Positions 1-7,300 of a DNA stretch of 11,313 nt are shown here, piece by piece. The notes below the pieces were generated by a model. It saw only the letters and a program-made list of their open reading frames with translations. It was not told the DNA's origin and searched no databases. This DNA comes from Acidobacteriota bacterium (GTDB lineage Bacteria; Acidobacteriota; Terriglobia; Terriglobales; Acidobacteriaceae). The first letter of the stretch is position 1, and the number at the start of each line of letters is the position of its first letter. The translations under genes were made by a program, and so were the position numbers. The DNA is taken from positions 11,703 to 23,015 of the forward strand of contig QIAI01000305.1 of NCBI GenBank assembly GCA_003224995.1, read 5' to 3'.

Positions 1-1510
1 CTTCATTCAGTTCTCGTAAACACTTAGCCAACTCAGGACTCAGCGCGCCAGGTTGGAAGCGCCAACGCCAGTTGCCGCGTGAGGTACCTGGCAGGTTCAT
101 GCGAGCTTCGGTCCCGAGCCCCAGAATATCCTGCATTGGGATGATTGCTGTATTGGCAACAGATGCGAGCACAGTGCGGATCATCGTCCAGTTGATCGGC
201 TCATCCGCGCAACCGAGGTATGTTCGAGCGAACACGTGTTCTTTCACAACATCGTCAGACGAGCGGACGCTATCAACGGTTCCCTCGCTATTCCACCAGC
301 CCAAGGTCGTGTCGTTATCATGTGTTCCCGTGTACGCCACAAGATTCTGAACATAATTGTGGGGACGGAAGCTGGGACCTTGCGGGTCATTGCCGAAAGC
401 AAATTGCAGGATGGCCATTCCTGGGAATCCAAACTGGTGGCGGATCTGCTCCACCTCTGCTGTGATAACACCCAAATTCTCGGCAATAATAGGCAGCTCA
501 CCGAGCTCCTGTTCCAGTCTAGAGAATAACTCCGCTCCCGGACCCTTGATCCAGCGCCCGTTCATTGCGGTACATTCCGAAGCGGGCACCTCCCAGTAGG
601 CCTCGAACCCACGAAAATGATCGATACGAACAATGTCGTAAAGCTGGAGGGCAGCTCGGAAGCGCTCGATCCACCAGCTGTAGCCGGTACTCTTGATCAG
701 GTTCCAGTCGTAGATGGGGTTGCCCCACAACTGTCCTGTAGCGCTGAAGTAATCCGGCGGCACACCGGCTACTTTTGTAGGATTCCCCTTTGGTTCGAGG
801 AAAAATAACTCTCGATTCGCCCAGACATCAGCGCTATCGTGAGCAACATAAATAGGGAGGTCCCCGATGATGCGGATGCCGTGTTCATGCGCGTAGGAAC
901 GCAATGCTTGCCATTGCTGGAAGAACGCGAATTGCCAGTACTTGACTACATCGATTTCCGCCGCGAAGCGGATTGCCCAGTCCTGCATTGCAGGAGGCTT
1001 CCGGGCCGCAATGTCGCCCGCCCACTCAGTCCAAGGGGCGCCATCATGTGCGTTCTTACAAGCCATGAAAAGCGCAAAGTCATCCAACCAGGTTGCGTTC
1101 GCGCCGCAGAAATGTTCAAACTCCAGGCGCTCGTTCCCCACCGCTCCTTTCAGGAAGGTATGCGCAGCCCTGGTCAGGATGGGAATCTTGTAACGAAGGA
1201 CGACTCCATAGTCGACTTCGTCGTTGACAAAAGCAGGATGGGGTTGCAAGTCCTCATGGGAGAGAACTCCTTGCTCAACCAGCGTTTCGAGACTGATCAG
1301 CAAGGGATTGCCGGCGCTTGCCGAAAAGCACTGAAAGGGCGAGTCGCCGTAGCCGGTGGGGTTTAGGGGCAGCACTTGCCAAAGCTTGTTTCCTGATCGT
1401 TCCAGAAAATCGATGAAGCGGTAGGCTTCAGTTCCGAAATCGCCGATCCCGGTAGGACCGGGCAAGGAGGTTGGGTGAAGTAAGATGCCACCTCGTCGTG
1501 GAAATTTCAT
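1..1510 (-). CDS. malQ: 4-alpha-glucanotransferase (amylomaltase, GH77), 3' end beyond the window
   Basis: Disproportionating enzyme that transfers alpha-1,4-glucan segments between maltodextrins or to glucose in the cytoplasm, in maltodextrin and glycogen turnover. I translated all 503 codons in the window and found no stop or frameshift. The protein opens MKFPRRGGILLHPTSLPGP, the classic GH77 N terminus, and has the GH77 active-site motifs: VRIDHFRG with the nucleophile Asp297, IIAENLG with the acid/base Glu344, and YTGTHDNDT with the transition-state Asp398. These positions are close to those known for Thermus aquaticus amylomaltase (293, 340, 395). The last visible residues, RELNE, lie near the usual family end (about 500 residues), so little is missing. 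An in-frame ATG two codons upstream (1516) is an alternative start; 1510 matches the family N terminus better. No strong Shine-Dalgarno sequence is seen. Confidence 0.97.
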   Translation of the reverse strand, partial: MKFPRRGGILLHPTSLPGPTGIGDFGTEAYRFIDFLERSGNKLWQVLPLNPTGYGDSPFQCFSASAGNPLLISLETLVEQGVLSHEDLQPHPAFVNDEVDYGVVLRYKIPILTRAAHTFLKGAVGNERLEFEHFCGANATWLDDFALFMACKNAHDGAPWTEWAGDIAARKPPAMQDWAIRFAAEIDVVKYWQFAFFQQWQALRSYAHEHGIRIIGDLPIYVAHDSADVWANRELFFLEPKGNPTKVAGVPPDYFSATGQLWGNPIYDWNLIKSTGYSWWIERFRAALQLYDIVRIDHFRGFEAYWEVPASECTAMNGRWIKGPGAELFSRLEQELGELPIIAENLGVITAEVEQIRHQFGFPGMAILQFAFGNDPQGPSFRPHNYVQNLVAYTGTHDNDTTLGWWNSEGTVDSVRSSDDVVKEHVFARTYLGCADEPINWTMIRTVLASVANTAIIPMQDILGLGTEARMNLPGTSRGNWRWRFQPGALSPELAKCLRELNE

Positions 1511-1516
1511 GAGCAT

Positions 1517-1940
1517 CGCTGCGCCACATATTCTAGCTGCTCGCGGCGATCAGTTCATTCAGGTCACCCAAGGAGACGACGAGTCCGCGGAAACTGTCGT
1601 CGATGCGCTCCTCCGTTTTCCTCTCGCAACTGGATGTGGCGACGCTGAGCCAAGTTGAGCATTCACCGGATTGCCCTGCTCAAGGGATGCGAGAGGGTCC
1701 AAGGGCTTCTCTGTTGATATCGGCATTGATGTGGCCTTCTGCCCGCATCCCTCGAAATTGCTTTCCCCCTGAAAACAATAGACTTCTTGGCTTTGTATCG
1801 TAATTTGCGGATCGCGCTTTAGTGTCGTGTCTCTTTCTTCCGAGAGTGCGTCGCACGATACCTGAATCTTGAAGGGAGCGGGCACGTGGTCAACCATGCG
1901 CAGTCCCTGCAATCTCTTTAGTGTAGTTCTGTGGAGGAAG
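1517..1940 (-). other. Decayed spacer with coding-like fragments upstream of malQ
   Basis: No intact gene is convincing here. On the minus strand a 117-codon ORF (1912 to 1559) starts MQGLRMVDHVPAPF but becomes compositionally poor in its second half. In another minus frame a fragment ending at a TAG at 1533-1535 reads ERIDDSFRGLVVSLGDLNEL, which looks more protein-like. The coding-like signal therefore changes frame, as expected of a small frameshifted gene. The fragment ends 17 bases before the upstream malQ ATG, so it may have been the preceding gene of a malQ transcript. I do not recognise the family. Confidence 0.3.
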
Positions 1941-2142
1941 CTACGTCGGAGCCTGTCCGGTTAGGAGCCAATCGACGGACTCTTTGAACTCCCGGCTGAT
2001 CGCTAACAGTACGGCGGCACCTGGTTCCTTCTCCCCGCGTTCCAGCGCAGATAGATTCAGCGAGCTTCAGCGCGATTCCGCGGCCAATACCGGGTGATGC
2101 CCCTGTGATCAGAGCGGTCTGCTGCGTGAGCGTGATTGGCAT
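1941..2142 (-). pseudogene. SDR N-terminus joined out of frame to XRE-regulator C-terminus
   Basis: The ATG at 2142 has a strong Shine-Dalgarno AGGAGG (2147-2152). It is followed by MPITLTQQTALITGASPGIG and then RGIALKLAE, the first strand and TGxxxGIG nucleotide-binding motif of a short-chain dehydrogenase/reductase. After about residue 29 (near 2056) SDR similarity stops. In the next frame, from 2060, the sequence reads LNLSALERGEKEPGAAVLLA and then ISREFKESVDWLLTGQAPT, ending at TAG 1941-1943. The pattern (N)LSALERGxxxP...VDWLLTG is typical of the C-terminal half of XRE/HTH_3 DNA-binding domains. SDR proteins are usually about 250 residues, so most of the SDR and the first half of the XRE domain are missing. 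The SDR reading frame continues through the regulator part to 1918. A deletion fusing two neighbouring genes is the simplest explanation. A functional fusion is unlikely because the two parts are in different frames. Confidence 0.8.
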
Positions 2143-2512
2143 GACACCTCCTGTCCGCGTCAGGTTGGCATTGCCCAGAAGAGTACCAAGCTGCTCAGCC
2201 GATACATCCGATGAGACGTTGGGGGTGCTACCATTACGCCTGTGAAGAAACAGCCTGCGAGTTTCACACGGTCGAGTGCTCTCGACCGTGGTGCGGAAAG
2301 CTATCACCTCGTACTACGCCGACCACGAGCAGGGTCCAGATAGCGCGGGCAGCTGAGCAACAGAACGTCAGCATGCGTAGCTTCGTTGCCTCCGCGGCTC
2401 TGGCGAGTTGGACGATTTTCCCGATTGACCCGGTTGTGAGTGAAGTGGTGCGATTTTTCCACCAGTTTAGTGTTGGTAGACGTCGAAGTATTTCTGAGGG
2501 GATAATCGCCGA
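2143..2512. other. Spacer without a convincing gene
   Basis: Holds the SDR ribosome-binding site, a perfect 10-bp inverted repeat, and overlapping ORFs on both strands that I cannot assign. A plus-strand ORF (2211-2516) overlaps the next gene by the four bases ATGA. It contains IARAAEQQNVSMRSFVASAA, faintly like a ribbon-helix-helix antitoxin helix, but the rest does not fit that family. Confidence 0.35.
2267..2290. repeat. Perfect 10-bp inverted repeat
   Basis: CACGGTCGAG (2267-2276) and CTCGACCGTG (2281-2290) are exact reverse complements around a 4-base centre TGCT. No T-run follows on either strand, so a simple intrinsic terminator is unlikely. It lies between the decayed SDR/XRE gene and the divergent secreted-protein gene, where an operator would be plausible. 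That function is inference. Confidence 0.6.
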
Positions 2513-3169
2513 ATGAAGTTTCTGGCAATTTTTGGGTTTGTGGTCCTCATGGCAGCGTGCGCAGCTGCCGGGATCACTGACCCATCTTGCAGCGGTATTC
2601 TTCACGGCGTTGCCACGAATGCGGAAAATGAACCTGTTCCCGGCATCAGACTCGTGCTTTGGCCGATAGCTGTTGACCCGGACTACGTCCGTCCCACGAC
2701 CACATCAAACGAAGCAGGCGCGTATTGGTTTGAGCATGTCTGCGCTGGCCTGTTTACCGTCTTAGTTGATGACGAACGAGCCGGATACCCGCCGGAAATT
2801 TGGAGCTACTTGTTGGGCCATAAACACGAGGCAAAGGTGACGCCGGAGCATTTGCGAATCGAACTGCCCGTCATAGTGCCGCCGAAAGCTGGATTGCTGA
2901 AGGTTGTCGCGCGTAACAGTCGCACAAACAAGGCCGTTCCTACGCTTCACATCATGCTCAAGACCTCCAAGGTCAAGATGTACGACTGGCTTACGATTAT
3001 GAATGAATCGAGCGAACCATTGCTGCTGCCCGCGAATACGGATTTGCTGTGCCGTGTGGTTGCAGGAGGATACCGTGAATGGCGGGAAGGCAGGAAGAGA
3101 GGTAAGCAAATCCGACTTGCCCCTGAAGGCCAAACAACGCTCAGTGTTGAGTTGGAGCCGCTGCGGTAG
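2513..3169 (+). CDS. Secreted carboxypeptidase-regulatory-like domain protein
   Basis: A 218-residue exported protein. Residues 1-19 (MKFLAIFGFVVLMAACAAA) form a signal peptide; the LMAAC stretch could be a weak lipobox with Cys16 as lipid attachment, or cleavage could follow the alanines. Residues ~27-120 start SGILHGVATNAENEPVPGIR and continue through a TTTSNEAGAYWFEHVCAG segment, the pattern of carboxypeptidase-regulatory-like (transthyretin-like) beta-sandwich domains: a G-x-V opening, P-G-I, then N-E-A-G-x-Y-x-F. Residues ~125-218 (from AGLLKVVARNSRTNKAVPTL) look like a second beta-rich module. These domains are common in exported proteins of Acidobacteriota. No enzymatic residues are evident. 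The gene converges with the bactofilin gene downstream. The start is the only ATG giving a clean signal peptide; GAGGGG lies rather far upstream. Confidence 0.8.
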   Translation: MKFLAIFGFVVLMAACAAAGITDPSCSGILHGVATNAENEPVPGIRLVLWPIAVDPDYVRPTTTSNEAGAYWFEHVCAGLFTVLVDDERAGYPPEIWSYLLGHKHEAKVTPEHLRIELPVIVPPKAGLLKVVARNSRTNKAVPTLHIMLKTSKVKMYDWLTIMNESSEPLLLPANTDLLCRVVAGGYREWREGRKRGKQIRLAPEGQTTLSVELEPLR

Positions 3170-3280
3170 TGGACCGTAGTCGTTGTTAGCAAGCGCACAT
3201 AAGGTCCAAAGAGCTGGGCCCTAGGCACTCATTGGTCGGTGGAGGTTCAAACGCTCTACCAAACCGCGGTGCAAGCTCAT

Positions 3281-3670
3281 TTAGGGGGCGGCCGCACGCA
3301 CCACTTCCTTCTTGGGCGACTCTCTCTGGATGTTGACTCTTCCCTTGAAATACGCCCCATCGTCAATGGAGATGCGCTGAGTCGCAATGTCGCCCGTGAC
3401 AACAGCTGACTTTTTTAAATCGACTCGGTCGCTCGCTTGAATACTACCCTCGAGCTTACCCTGCACGACCACAGCGGAGGCGTTGACACTCGCTTTAACG
3501 CGCCCGTGCGGCCCGATGGTCAGCCGGTTTCCTTTCGGGTCGATGGTGCCTTCCACCTGTCCATCTATATAAAGGTCCTCGCCGCACGAGAGGTCTCCTT
3601 TGATCACAATCGACGTGCCAATGAGGGTGGTCTCACCGCGGGCGATCTCCGGCGCGTTGGTCGTTTCCAT
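3281..3670 (-). CDS. Bactofilin (polymer-forming cytoskeletal protein)
   Basis: A 129-residue bactofilin (formerly DUF583). These proteins polymerise without nucleotide into filaments, usually at the inner membrane, and serve as scaffolds for cell-wall or envelope work. The core (residues ~14-115) is a right-handed beta-helix seen as repeating short turns: TSIVIKGDLSCGEDLYIDGQ, VEGTI, GRVKASVNASAVVVQGKLEG, SAVVTGDIATQRISIDDGAY, FKGRVNI. A short disordered N terminus (METTNAPEIARGET) and a basic, alanine-rich tail (SPKKEVVRAAAP) flank it, as usual. An ATG upstream (3739) would add 23 residues, but AGGAGG at 3679-3684, eight bases before the ATG at 3670, decides the start. It lies 97 bases downstream of the VOC gene on the same strand. 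Confidence 0.96.
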   Translation of the reverse strand: METTNAPEIARGETTLIGTSIVIKGDLSCGEDLYIDGQVEGTIDPKGNRLTIGPHGRVKASVNASAVVVQGKLEGSIQASDRVDLKKSAVVTGDIATQRISIDDGAYFKGRVNIQRESPKKEVVRAAAP

Positions 3671-3678
3671 GAGCGTGA

Positions 3679-3684
3679 CCTCCT
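3679..3684 (-). promoter_or_regulatory. Ribosome-binding site of the bactofilin gene
   Basis: A perfect AGGAGG on the minus strand, eight bases before the ATG at 3670. It selects this start over an upstream in-frame ATG at 3739. Confidence 0.85.
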
Positions 3685-3767
3685 GGTAGCAATTTGGGAA
3701 GAATTCAATTCTACTCTTGTCTTTGCAGGCCTTGGCCACCTGGTTTTCTCAGACTTAACGCTTGGGA

Positions 3768-4136
3768 CTAAATCTTCGGAGGTCGTAATGGACGCGCAAA
3801 CGACAACTCGTGGCCATCCGGATCGGGCATATGGAAATATCGTTCGTGCCACGGAGCGTCCTGCGGACTCTCCGGATTAAATCCTTTTTCACGCAGGTAC
3901 GCCCAGATCGCATCCACGTCCGCAACGTAGAAGATCAGCCGCCCCCACTCAGTCACGGAACGACCCTGTTCCAAATTAAGGATGGGGTCCTTTCCCTCTT
4001 TCGTGCGGAATGAGGAAAAACAATCATCTTCGCCGCCATAGATGATCTGCATCCCGAGCACATCTCGGTAGAACCGCACGGAGTTTGTCATACTGGCAAC
4101 CGTAAGTGTCACGGCAGAAATCCTTTCAATATTCAC
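3768..4136 (-). CDS. VOC-family (glyoxalase/bleomycin-resistance fold) protein
   Basis: A 122-residue single VOC domain. The N-terminal half (VNIERISAVTLTVASMTNSV, then RFYRDVLGMQIIYGG) is the first beta-alpha-beta-beta unit with the familiar SxxFYxxVLGM pattern. The second unit includes GRLIFYVADVDAIWAYLREK and ends HMPDPDGHELSFARP, the DPDGHEL motif near the metal-binding glutamate (Glu110). Such proteins bind a divalent metal and catalyse isomerisations, epimerisations or thiol additions, or bind antibiotics; the substrate cannot be read from sequence. The GTG start is chosen because GGAGG (4144-4148) lies seven bases upstream and the VOC fold begins there; a longer ORF to 4328 adds a poorly conserved-looking arginine/leucine-rich stretch. 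Same strand as the GerW gene upstream and the bactofilin gene downstream. Confidence 0.92.
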   Translation of the reverse strand: MNIERISAVTLTVASMTNSVRFYRDVLGMQIIYGGEDDCFSSFRTKEGKDPILNLEQGRSVTEWGRLIFYVADVDAIWAYLREKGFNPESPQDAPWHERYFHMPDPDGHELSFARPLRPPKI

Positions 4137-4143
4137 CCGCACA

Positions 4144-4148
4144 CCTCC
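4144..4148 (-). promoter_or_regulatory. Ribosome-binding site deciding the GTG start of the VOC gene
   Basis: GGAGG on the minus strand, seven bases before the GTG at 4136. It supports the 122-residue form rather than the longer open frame. Confidence 0.75.
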
Positions 4149-4352
4149 GCGCCAGCCCTCAAACCAGCGCCAACTCCGCACTCCACAAATACAAGCCACC
4201 AGCAGCAACAATCGGCGGAAGATCGCTGGCGGCAAGGCGAATGGAATTCCACACGGGCGAGCGTCGGCAAAGTTCCTCTCTGCATTCACTCGGATGTGCG
4301 GCAGATGTGGTTCGAAAGGATGTGACAAACACCGGCTCGCAAGGAATTGCGA

Positions 4353-4703
4353 TCAGCGATGTCTTCGCCAGCCAAACCACATACCAACGGCAATTCCTGC
4401 CAGCACTGCACCGGTCAACTTTCTCCGGTCCGTAATAGGAACGAAACGGGTCTGCTGGTTGCTCACCTCTATAACGCCGACGGGAACAGCCCGTACGCCT
4501 CCCCCACCACCCCCGCCTTCCCCTCGGGTCGGGGTGTCACCCACGCCTCCGGTGCCCGCACCCGCGCCGTAGCCATACATTATTTTTGCAACTGGAATGA
4601 TCGTCTTTTCGTGTGCTGAGATAGGTTCCCCATAGATAGCCTTCACATTCGCTTGGCCGAGAACGCTCTCCTTCAAGGATTGCAAAAGAGCCAGACTGCC
4701 CAT
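4353..4703 (-). CDS. GerW (YtfJ)-family protein
   Basis: A 116-residue member of the family named after Bacillus subtilis YtfJ/GerW, needed there for spore germination but widespread in non-spore-formers with unknown role. Visible hallmarks are VKAIYGEPISAHEKTIIPVA (residues ~20-39), KIMYGYGAGAG, a long glycine run GEGGGGGGGV (61-70), and AVPVGVIEVSNQQTRFVPI (72-90). The C terminus (KLTGAVLAGIAVGMWFGWRR) is a hydrophobic segment that could anchor it to the membrane. AAGGAGG (4710-4716) lies six bases before the ATG and fixes the start. Its job here cannot be named; the neighbours suggest envelope context but do not prove it. Confidence 0.93.
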   Translation of the reverse strand: MGSLALLQSLKESVLGQANVKAIYGEPISAHEKTIIPVAKIMYGYGAGAGTGGVGDTPTRGEGGGGGGGVRAVPVGVIEVSNQQTRFVPITDRRKLTGAVLAGIAVGMWFGWRRHR

Positions 4704-4784
4704 GAGATTCCTCCTTGATGGGAAACCTTATCCTACTTGGAGCGTTTATGCGGAGAGACCCGGTTACTTGTGAGAAGGCGATAC

Positions 4785-4803
4785 GAGATGGTCCGCCGCC
4801 TAG
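4785..4803 (+). repeat. Left copy of an exact 19-bp inverted repeat
   Basis: GAGATGGTCCGCCGCCTAG here is the exact reverse complement of 9613-9631. Weak similarity extends a few bases inward (CCAGACAACC here, TAGATTACAAC in the other copy). It lies about 80 bases upstream of the GerW gene, in a 155-base spacer without other features. An exact 19-mer is very unlikely by chance in 11 kb. Confidence 0.85.
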
Positions 4804-4858
4804 CCAGACAACCAGACATCATTTAAGGTTGGCAAAAACCGAGACGGAAAATCACTAT

Positions 4859-5032
4859 TCAGATTAAATCGCCGGACTTGCCCGCAGTCAGGCCTGCAAA
4901 TGAGCCAACTGAAATTCGCTGCGGTTCCCATTTTTTTCCATCTTGGCACACAAACTTGATCGCCATACTGCCCACAAATGGTTTGTCACTGTTCCCGGGT
5001 TCTAGCCACCCGCACAGTGCCGACTTTGCCAT
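4859..5032 (-). CDS. Small hypothetical ORF coupled to the LolA-like gene
   Basis: A 57-codon ORF beginning MAKSALCGWLEPGNSDKPFV and ending GLTAGKSGDLI. Its ATG overlaps the stop of the preceding gene as TAATG, a geometry typical of translational coupling, and GGAG lies nine bases upstream. No signal peptide, membrane segment or known motif is evident. It could be a genuine small gene or a chance ORF after the upstream stop. I do not recognise it. Confidence 0.35.
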   Translation of the reverse strand: MAKSALCGWLEPGNSDKPFVGSMAIKFVCQDGKKWEPQRISVGSFAGLTAGKSGDLI

Positions 5033-5919
5033 TAATGAGAACTCCAAATCGCGTCAGCGGCGACATTGTCCTTAGTCCACTTGGCGCAAATTAGTGCCCA
5101 CCCACGGCCCAATTGCGCGATTCCTCCGACATCGGCTTCCAGGAGAGGGTGCGCGCTCAGGATTTCGTAGTTCTGGTATTTGATGGTCAGGGTGGCCCGA
5201 CCACCGAGGCGAAGGGTGGAAACACTCGTATTCTCCTTGGGCAACCAGAAATCGCCGACCTTCAGATACGAATGGCGAATATCGGTCCGCTTGATCCAGA
5301 ACGATGGATTCTTGGCGGGTTCGGCTTCGATTCGGCAAACCGCGAAGTCCATCGCATTCACCCAGATTCGGCCTCGGAACAGAAACTTGGTGGGCACTTT
5401 CGGTTCGACTGCCAAAGCATAAGGGCACCGTTTATCGTCGCCGGCGGCGGCGACTAAAGTGAAATTGTAATTCTGATTGTCGATCGCGGTGCGTTTCGAG
5501 TTCTCGCCTTCGATCGCTGCGCGTTCGGTCTCAAGCAACCGTTTAAAAACGTGATCGATGATCCACTTTTCCCCGCTTTGCGACACGATCGTGAATTCTT
5601 TACTAGACGGCGCCGTGTACGTCATGTCCACAAGCATCTCGGCGTGCAGGTGCTTGGGAAAACCTGCGTAGTCGAGGCCGTAAAATCGTCGGCCCCGATA
5701 GCTCCGAAGCGCATTGGCGCGTTCAGCATTCATCTTCACCAGTTGGTCCACTACTTGAGAGACGGTGAGTTGCGGCGGGCCAGGATCTTGATTCTGGACA
5801 CACTGCCGCCCTGGCGACAACACGCCCAGTAGGATGCAGGCGAGGATTAGCAGGCAGTGGCTGCGTGAACCAATCAACATAAAAGTTAACGACTTGGTCA
5901 AAATTGACAGCCCAATCAA
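5032..5919 (-). CDS. Exported LolA-like (outer-membrane lipoprotein-sorting-like) protein
   Basis: A 295-residue exported protein. A hydrophobic stretch (HCLLILACILLGVLSPG, residues ~21-37) is the signal sequence. The mature part starts with a helix, VSQVVDQLVKMNAERANALR, then beta-rich sequence: GRRFYGLDYAGFPKHLHAEM, YTAPSSKEFTIVSQSGEKWI, FLFRGRIWVNAMDFAVCRIE, IRHSYLKVGDFWLPKENTSV and RATLTIKYQNYEI. This resembles the incomplete beta-barrel of LolA/LolB-like proteins that carry lipids or lipoproteins across the periplasm; the assignment is by pattern and moderately sure. The last ~40 residues after NYEI do not look like the family. The TTG start at 5919 has AGGAG six bases upstream and lies 17 bases after the GT4 stop, so the two are probably one operon; an ATG at 5880 gives a more compact signal peptide but lacks a good Shine-Dalgarno. 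Confidence 0.7.
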   Translation of the reverse strand: MIGLSILTKSLTFMLIGSRSHCLLILACILLGVLSPGRQCVQNQDPGPPQLTVSQVVDQLVKMNAERANALRSYRGRRFYGLDYAGFPKHLHAEMLVDMTYTAPSSKEFTIVSQSGEKWIIDHVFKRLLETERAAIEGENSKRTAIDNQNYNFTLVAAAGDDKRCPYALAVEPKVPTKFLFRGRIWVNAMDFAVCRIEAEPAKNPSFWIKRTDIRHSYLKVGDFWLPKENTSVSTLRLGGRATLTIKYQNYEILSAHPLLEADVGGIAQLGRGWALICAKWTKDNVAADAIWSSH

Positions 5920-5936
5920 AAAAGCTCCTAATCCAG

Positions 5937-7178
5937 CTACGATAAAACCTTCCCGCGCTTGATTTTTGCGACATCAAGAATTTCGTGGCGGCCACTATCT
6001 GCGGCGTAGAAACAGCGCTCGTAAGTCTCGTACATCGCCTCGAAGATCTGCTCCCACGAGGTCGCAACTGCATGTTCGCGAGCCGCTGAACGCATCCGCG
6101 AGAGGAGACATGGCTGGGTCATTAGAAGCTCGGCGAAGGTAACGAAGTCATCGAAATTATTTGCGATGTATCCGGTCTTGCCATGTTGTACGGTGTATTT
6201 TGGTCCGCCGACTGCGGTGACGACGGCGGGAACTCCCGAAGAGAGCGCTTCGAGTACGGCAAGGCCGAACGTATCGGTTTCCGAGGGGAACACGAAAAGG
6301 TCCATATTTGCGAATGCGCGGGATAAGTCCTTCCCCGTCAGCACGCCCGTGAGCTCCGCGCGCTGCATGTTTTCTCGCAGCCAGGTTGCCTCTGCACCTT
6401 CCCCAACCACAATGATCCTGAAACCGCGATGGCCGCGGGCAAGGAGCGATTCCTCAAGCTGCGCAAGGCAGCGGACGTTTTTCTCAGCCGTGAGCCGTCC
6501 CACGTAGCCGAGGGTGAAGGGACCGCCGTCGCGGTCCCGGAACTGCGGACTGAAAACTGCCGCATCCACGCTATGGGACATCAAGAAACAGGGCTTACCT
6601 GTCGACCGCTGGAGCAGCTCAACCATGTCCTGGTTAGGCGCGAATAGCACTCGCGGAATCTCGTAAAAACGCGCCGCAGCGCGAAAACACCAGCGTTCAA
6701 CCGTACTCAGCACTCTTGCAGAGGCGGACTTGGGTAAGCATGACAGAAACGGAGCAAGGCGACACCGGGCGTACTGATGCACATTGGTTTGCCAACTAGC
6801 TGCCAGTGGAATCCCAAGTTTATGGGCGATGAGAGCACCGAGCATTCCGAGGTCGCCCGGACCCGTGATCTGCACCACATCAGGATCGAAGGCGCGCACC
6901 AGGCACATCACTTCCCGATAGCGCCGCCACAAGGCAAGGTCGTATTCGTGAGTCCGATCGAGCGGGAACGTCAGTGGACTCCGCCGAAGCTGGATCCTAG
7001 TAACCGAACCCTCGCTCACCATATCGTTGCTGGGGCCTGCGTGAATGGTAAGGAATGGGAGTTGGCGGTTCTGGGCAAATGCTTCAAAGTGCCGGCTCGT
7101 ATTCGCGACGCCGTCCACTTCGTGGTACGCATCCGGGAAAAGAGTCACTCTCAGACTCCCTCGATCTCCATTTCTCAC
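5937..7178 (-). CDS. GT4-family glycosyltransferase (GT-B fold)
   Basis: A 413-residue retaining glycosyltransferase of family GT4, resembling lipid- or mannose-transferring enzymes (MgtA/SQD2-like); donor and acceptor are not readable. The N-terminal Rossmann domain has VTLFPDAYHEVDGVANTSRH (11-30), including the acceptor-side glycine loop, and DPDVVQITGPGDLGMLGAL (98-116). The C-terminal domain has LGYVGRLTAEKNVR (223-236), IIVVGEGAE (255-263) and FPSETDTFGLAVLEALSSG (297-315), the nucleotide-sugar site ending at Glu310. The usual first Glu of the EX7E motif is Asp302, a variant I believe occurs in DTFG-type members. GTG at 7178 is chosen because it overlaps the stop of a small ORF (GTGA) and has GAGG seven bases upstream; ATG 7205 lacks a Shine-Dalgarno. 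No membrane segment. Probably cotranscribed with the LolA-like gene. Confidence 0.94.
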   Translation of the reverse strand: MRNGDRGSLRVTLFPDAYHEVDGVANTSRHFEAFAQNRQLPFLTIHAGPSNDMVSEGSVTRIQLRRSPLTFPLDRTHEYDLALWRRYREVMCLVRAFDPDVVQITGPGDLGMLGALIAHKLGIPLAASWQTNVHQYARCRLAPFLSCLPKSASARVLSTVERWCFRAAARFYEIPRVLFAPNQDMVELLQRSTGKPCFLMSHSVDAAVFSPQFRDRDGGPFTLGYVGRLTAEKNVRCLAQLEESLLARGHRGFRIIVVGEGAEATWLRENMQRAELTGVLTGKDLSRAFANMDLFVFPSETDTFGLAVLEALSSGVPAVVTAVGGPKYTVQHGKTGYIANNFDDFVTFAELLMTQPCLLSRMRSAAREHAVATSWEQIFEAMYETYERCFYAADSGRHEILDVAKIKRGKVLS

Positions 7179-7300
7179 GACATTGCCTCGTACCAACGGC
7201 GACATTCCGGCGAAAATCCCGGATAGTCACGAATCACGTCGAGCAGGGCATGGGTGGTGCGGATGCAAAGCGGCTCTGCATACTGCGGCATAAAAAGCAT
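7175..7300 (-). CDS. Small ORF overlapping the GT4 start by 4 bases
   Basis: A 41-residue ORF (MLFMPQYAEPLCIRTTHALL, then DVIRDYPGFSPECRRWYEAMS) whose TGA lies inside the GTGA of the downstream glycosyltransferase start. That overlap is a typical translational-coupling arrangement and the composition is protein-like. No Shine-Dalgarno is obvious; the same frame is open to a GTG at 7357. Upstream, another frame (GALNLTRAESFSEFVHES, near 7340-7390) also looks coding, so this may be the tail of a frameshifted gene. Function unknown. Confidence 0.4.
   Translation of the reverse strand: MLFMPQYAEPLCIRTTHALLDVIRDYPGFSPECRRWYEAMS

Noticed and set aside
839..1366. 175-codon plus-strand ORF
   Set aside because: It is the antisense shadow of malQ, whose minus-strand frame is intact and carries all catalytic motifs.
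2211..2516. Possible ribbon-helix-helix antitoxin
   Set aside because: Only one helix-like stretch is faintly similar, no toxin partner is present, and the rest of the ORF does not fit the family.
3437..3880. 147-codon plus-strand ORF
   Set aside because: Antisense to the bactofilin and VOC genes, both of which have strong motifs and ribosome-binding sites.
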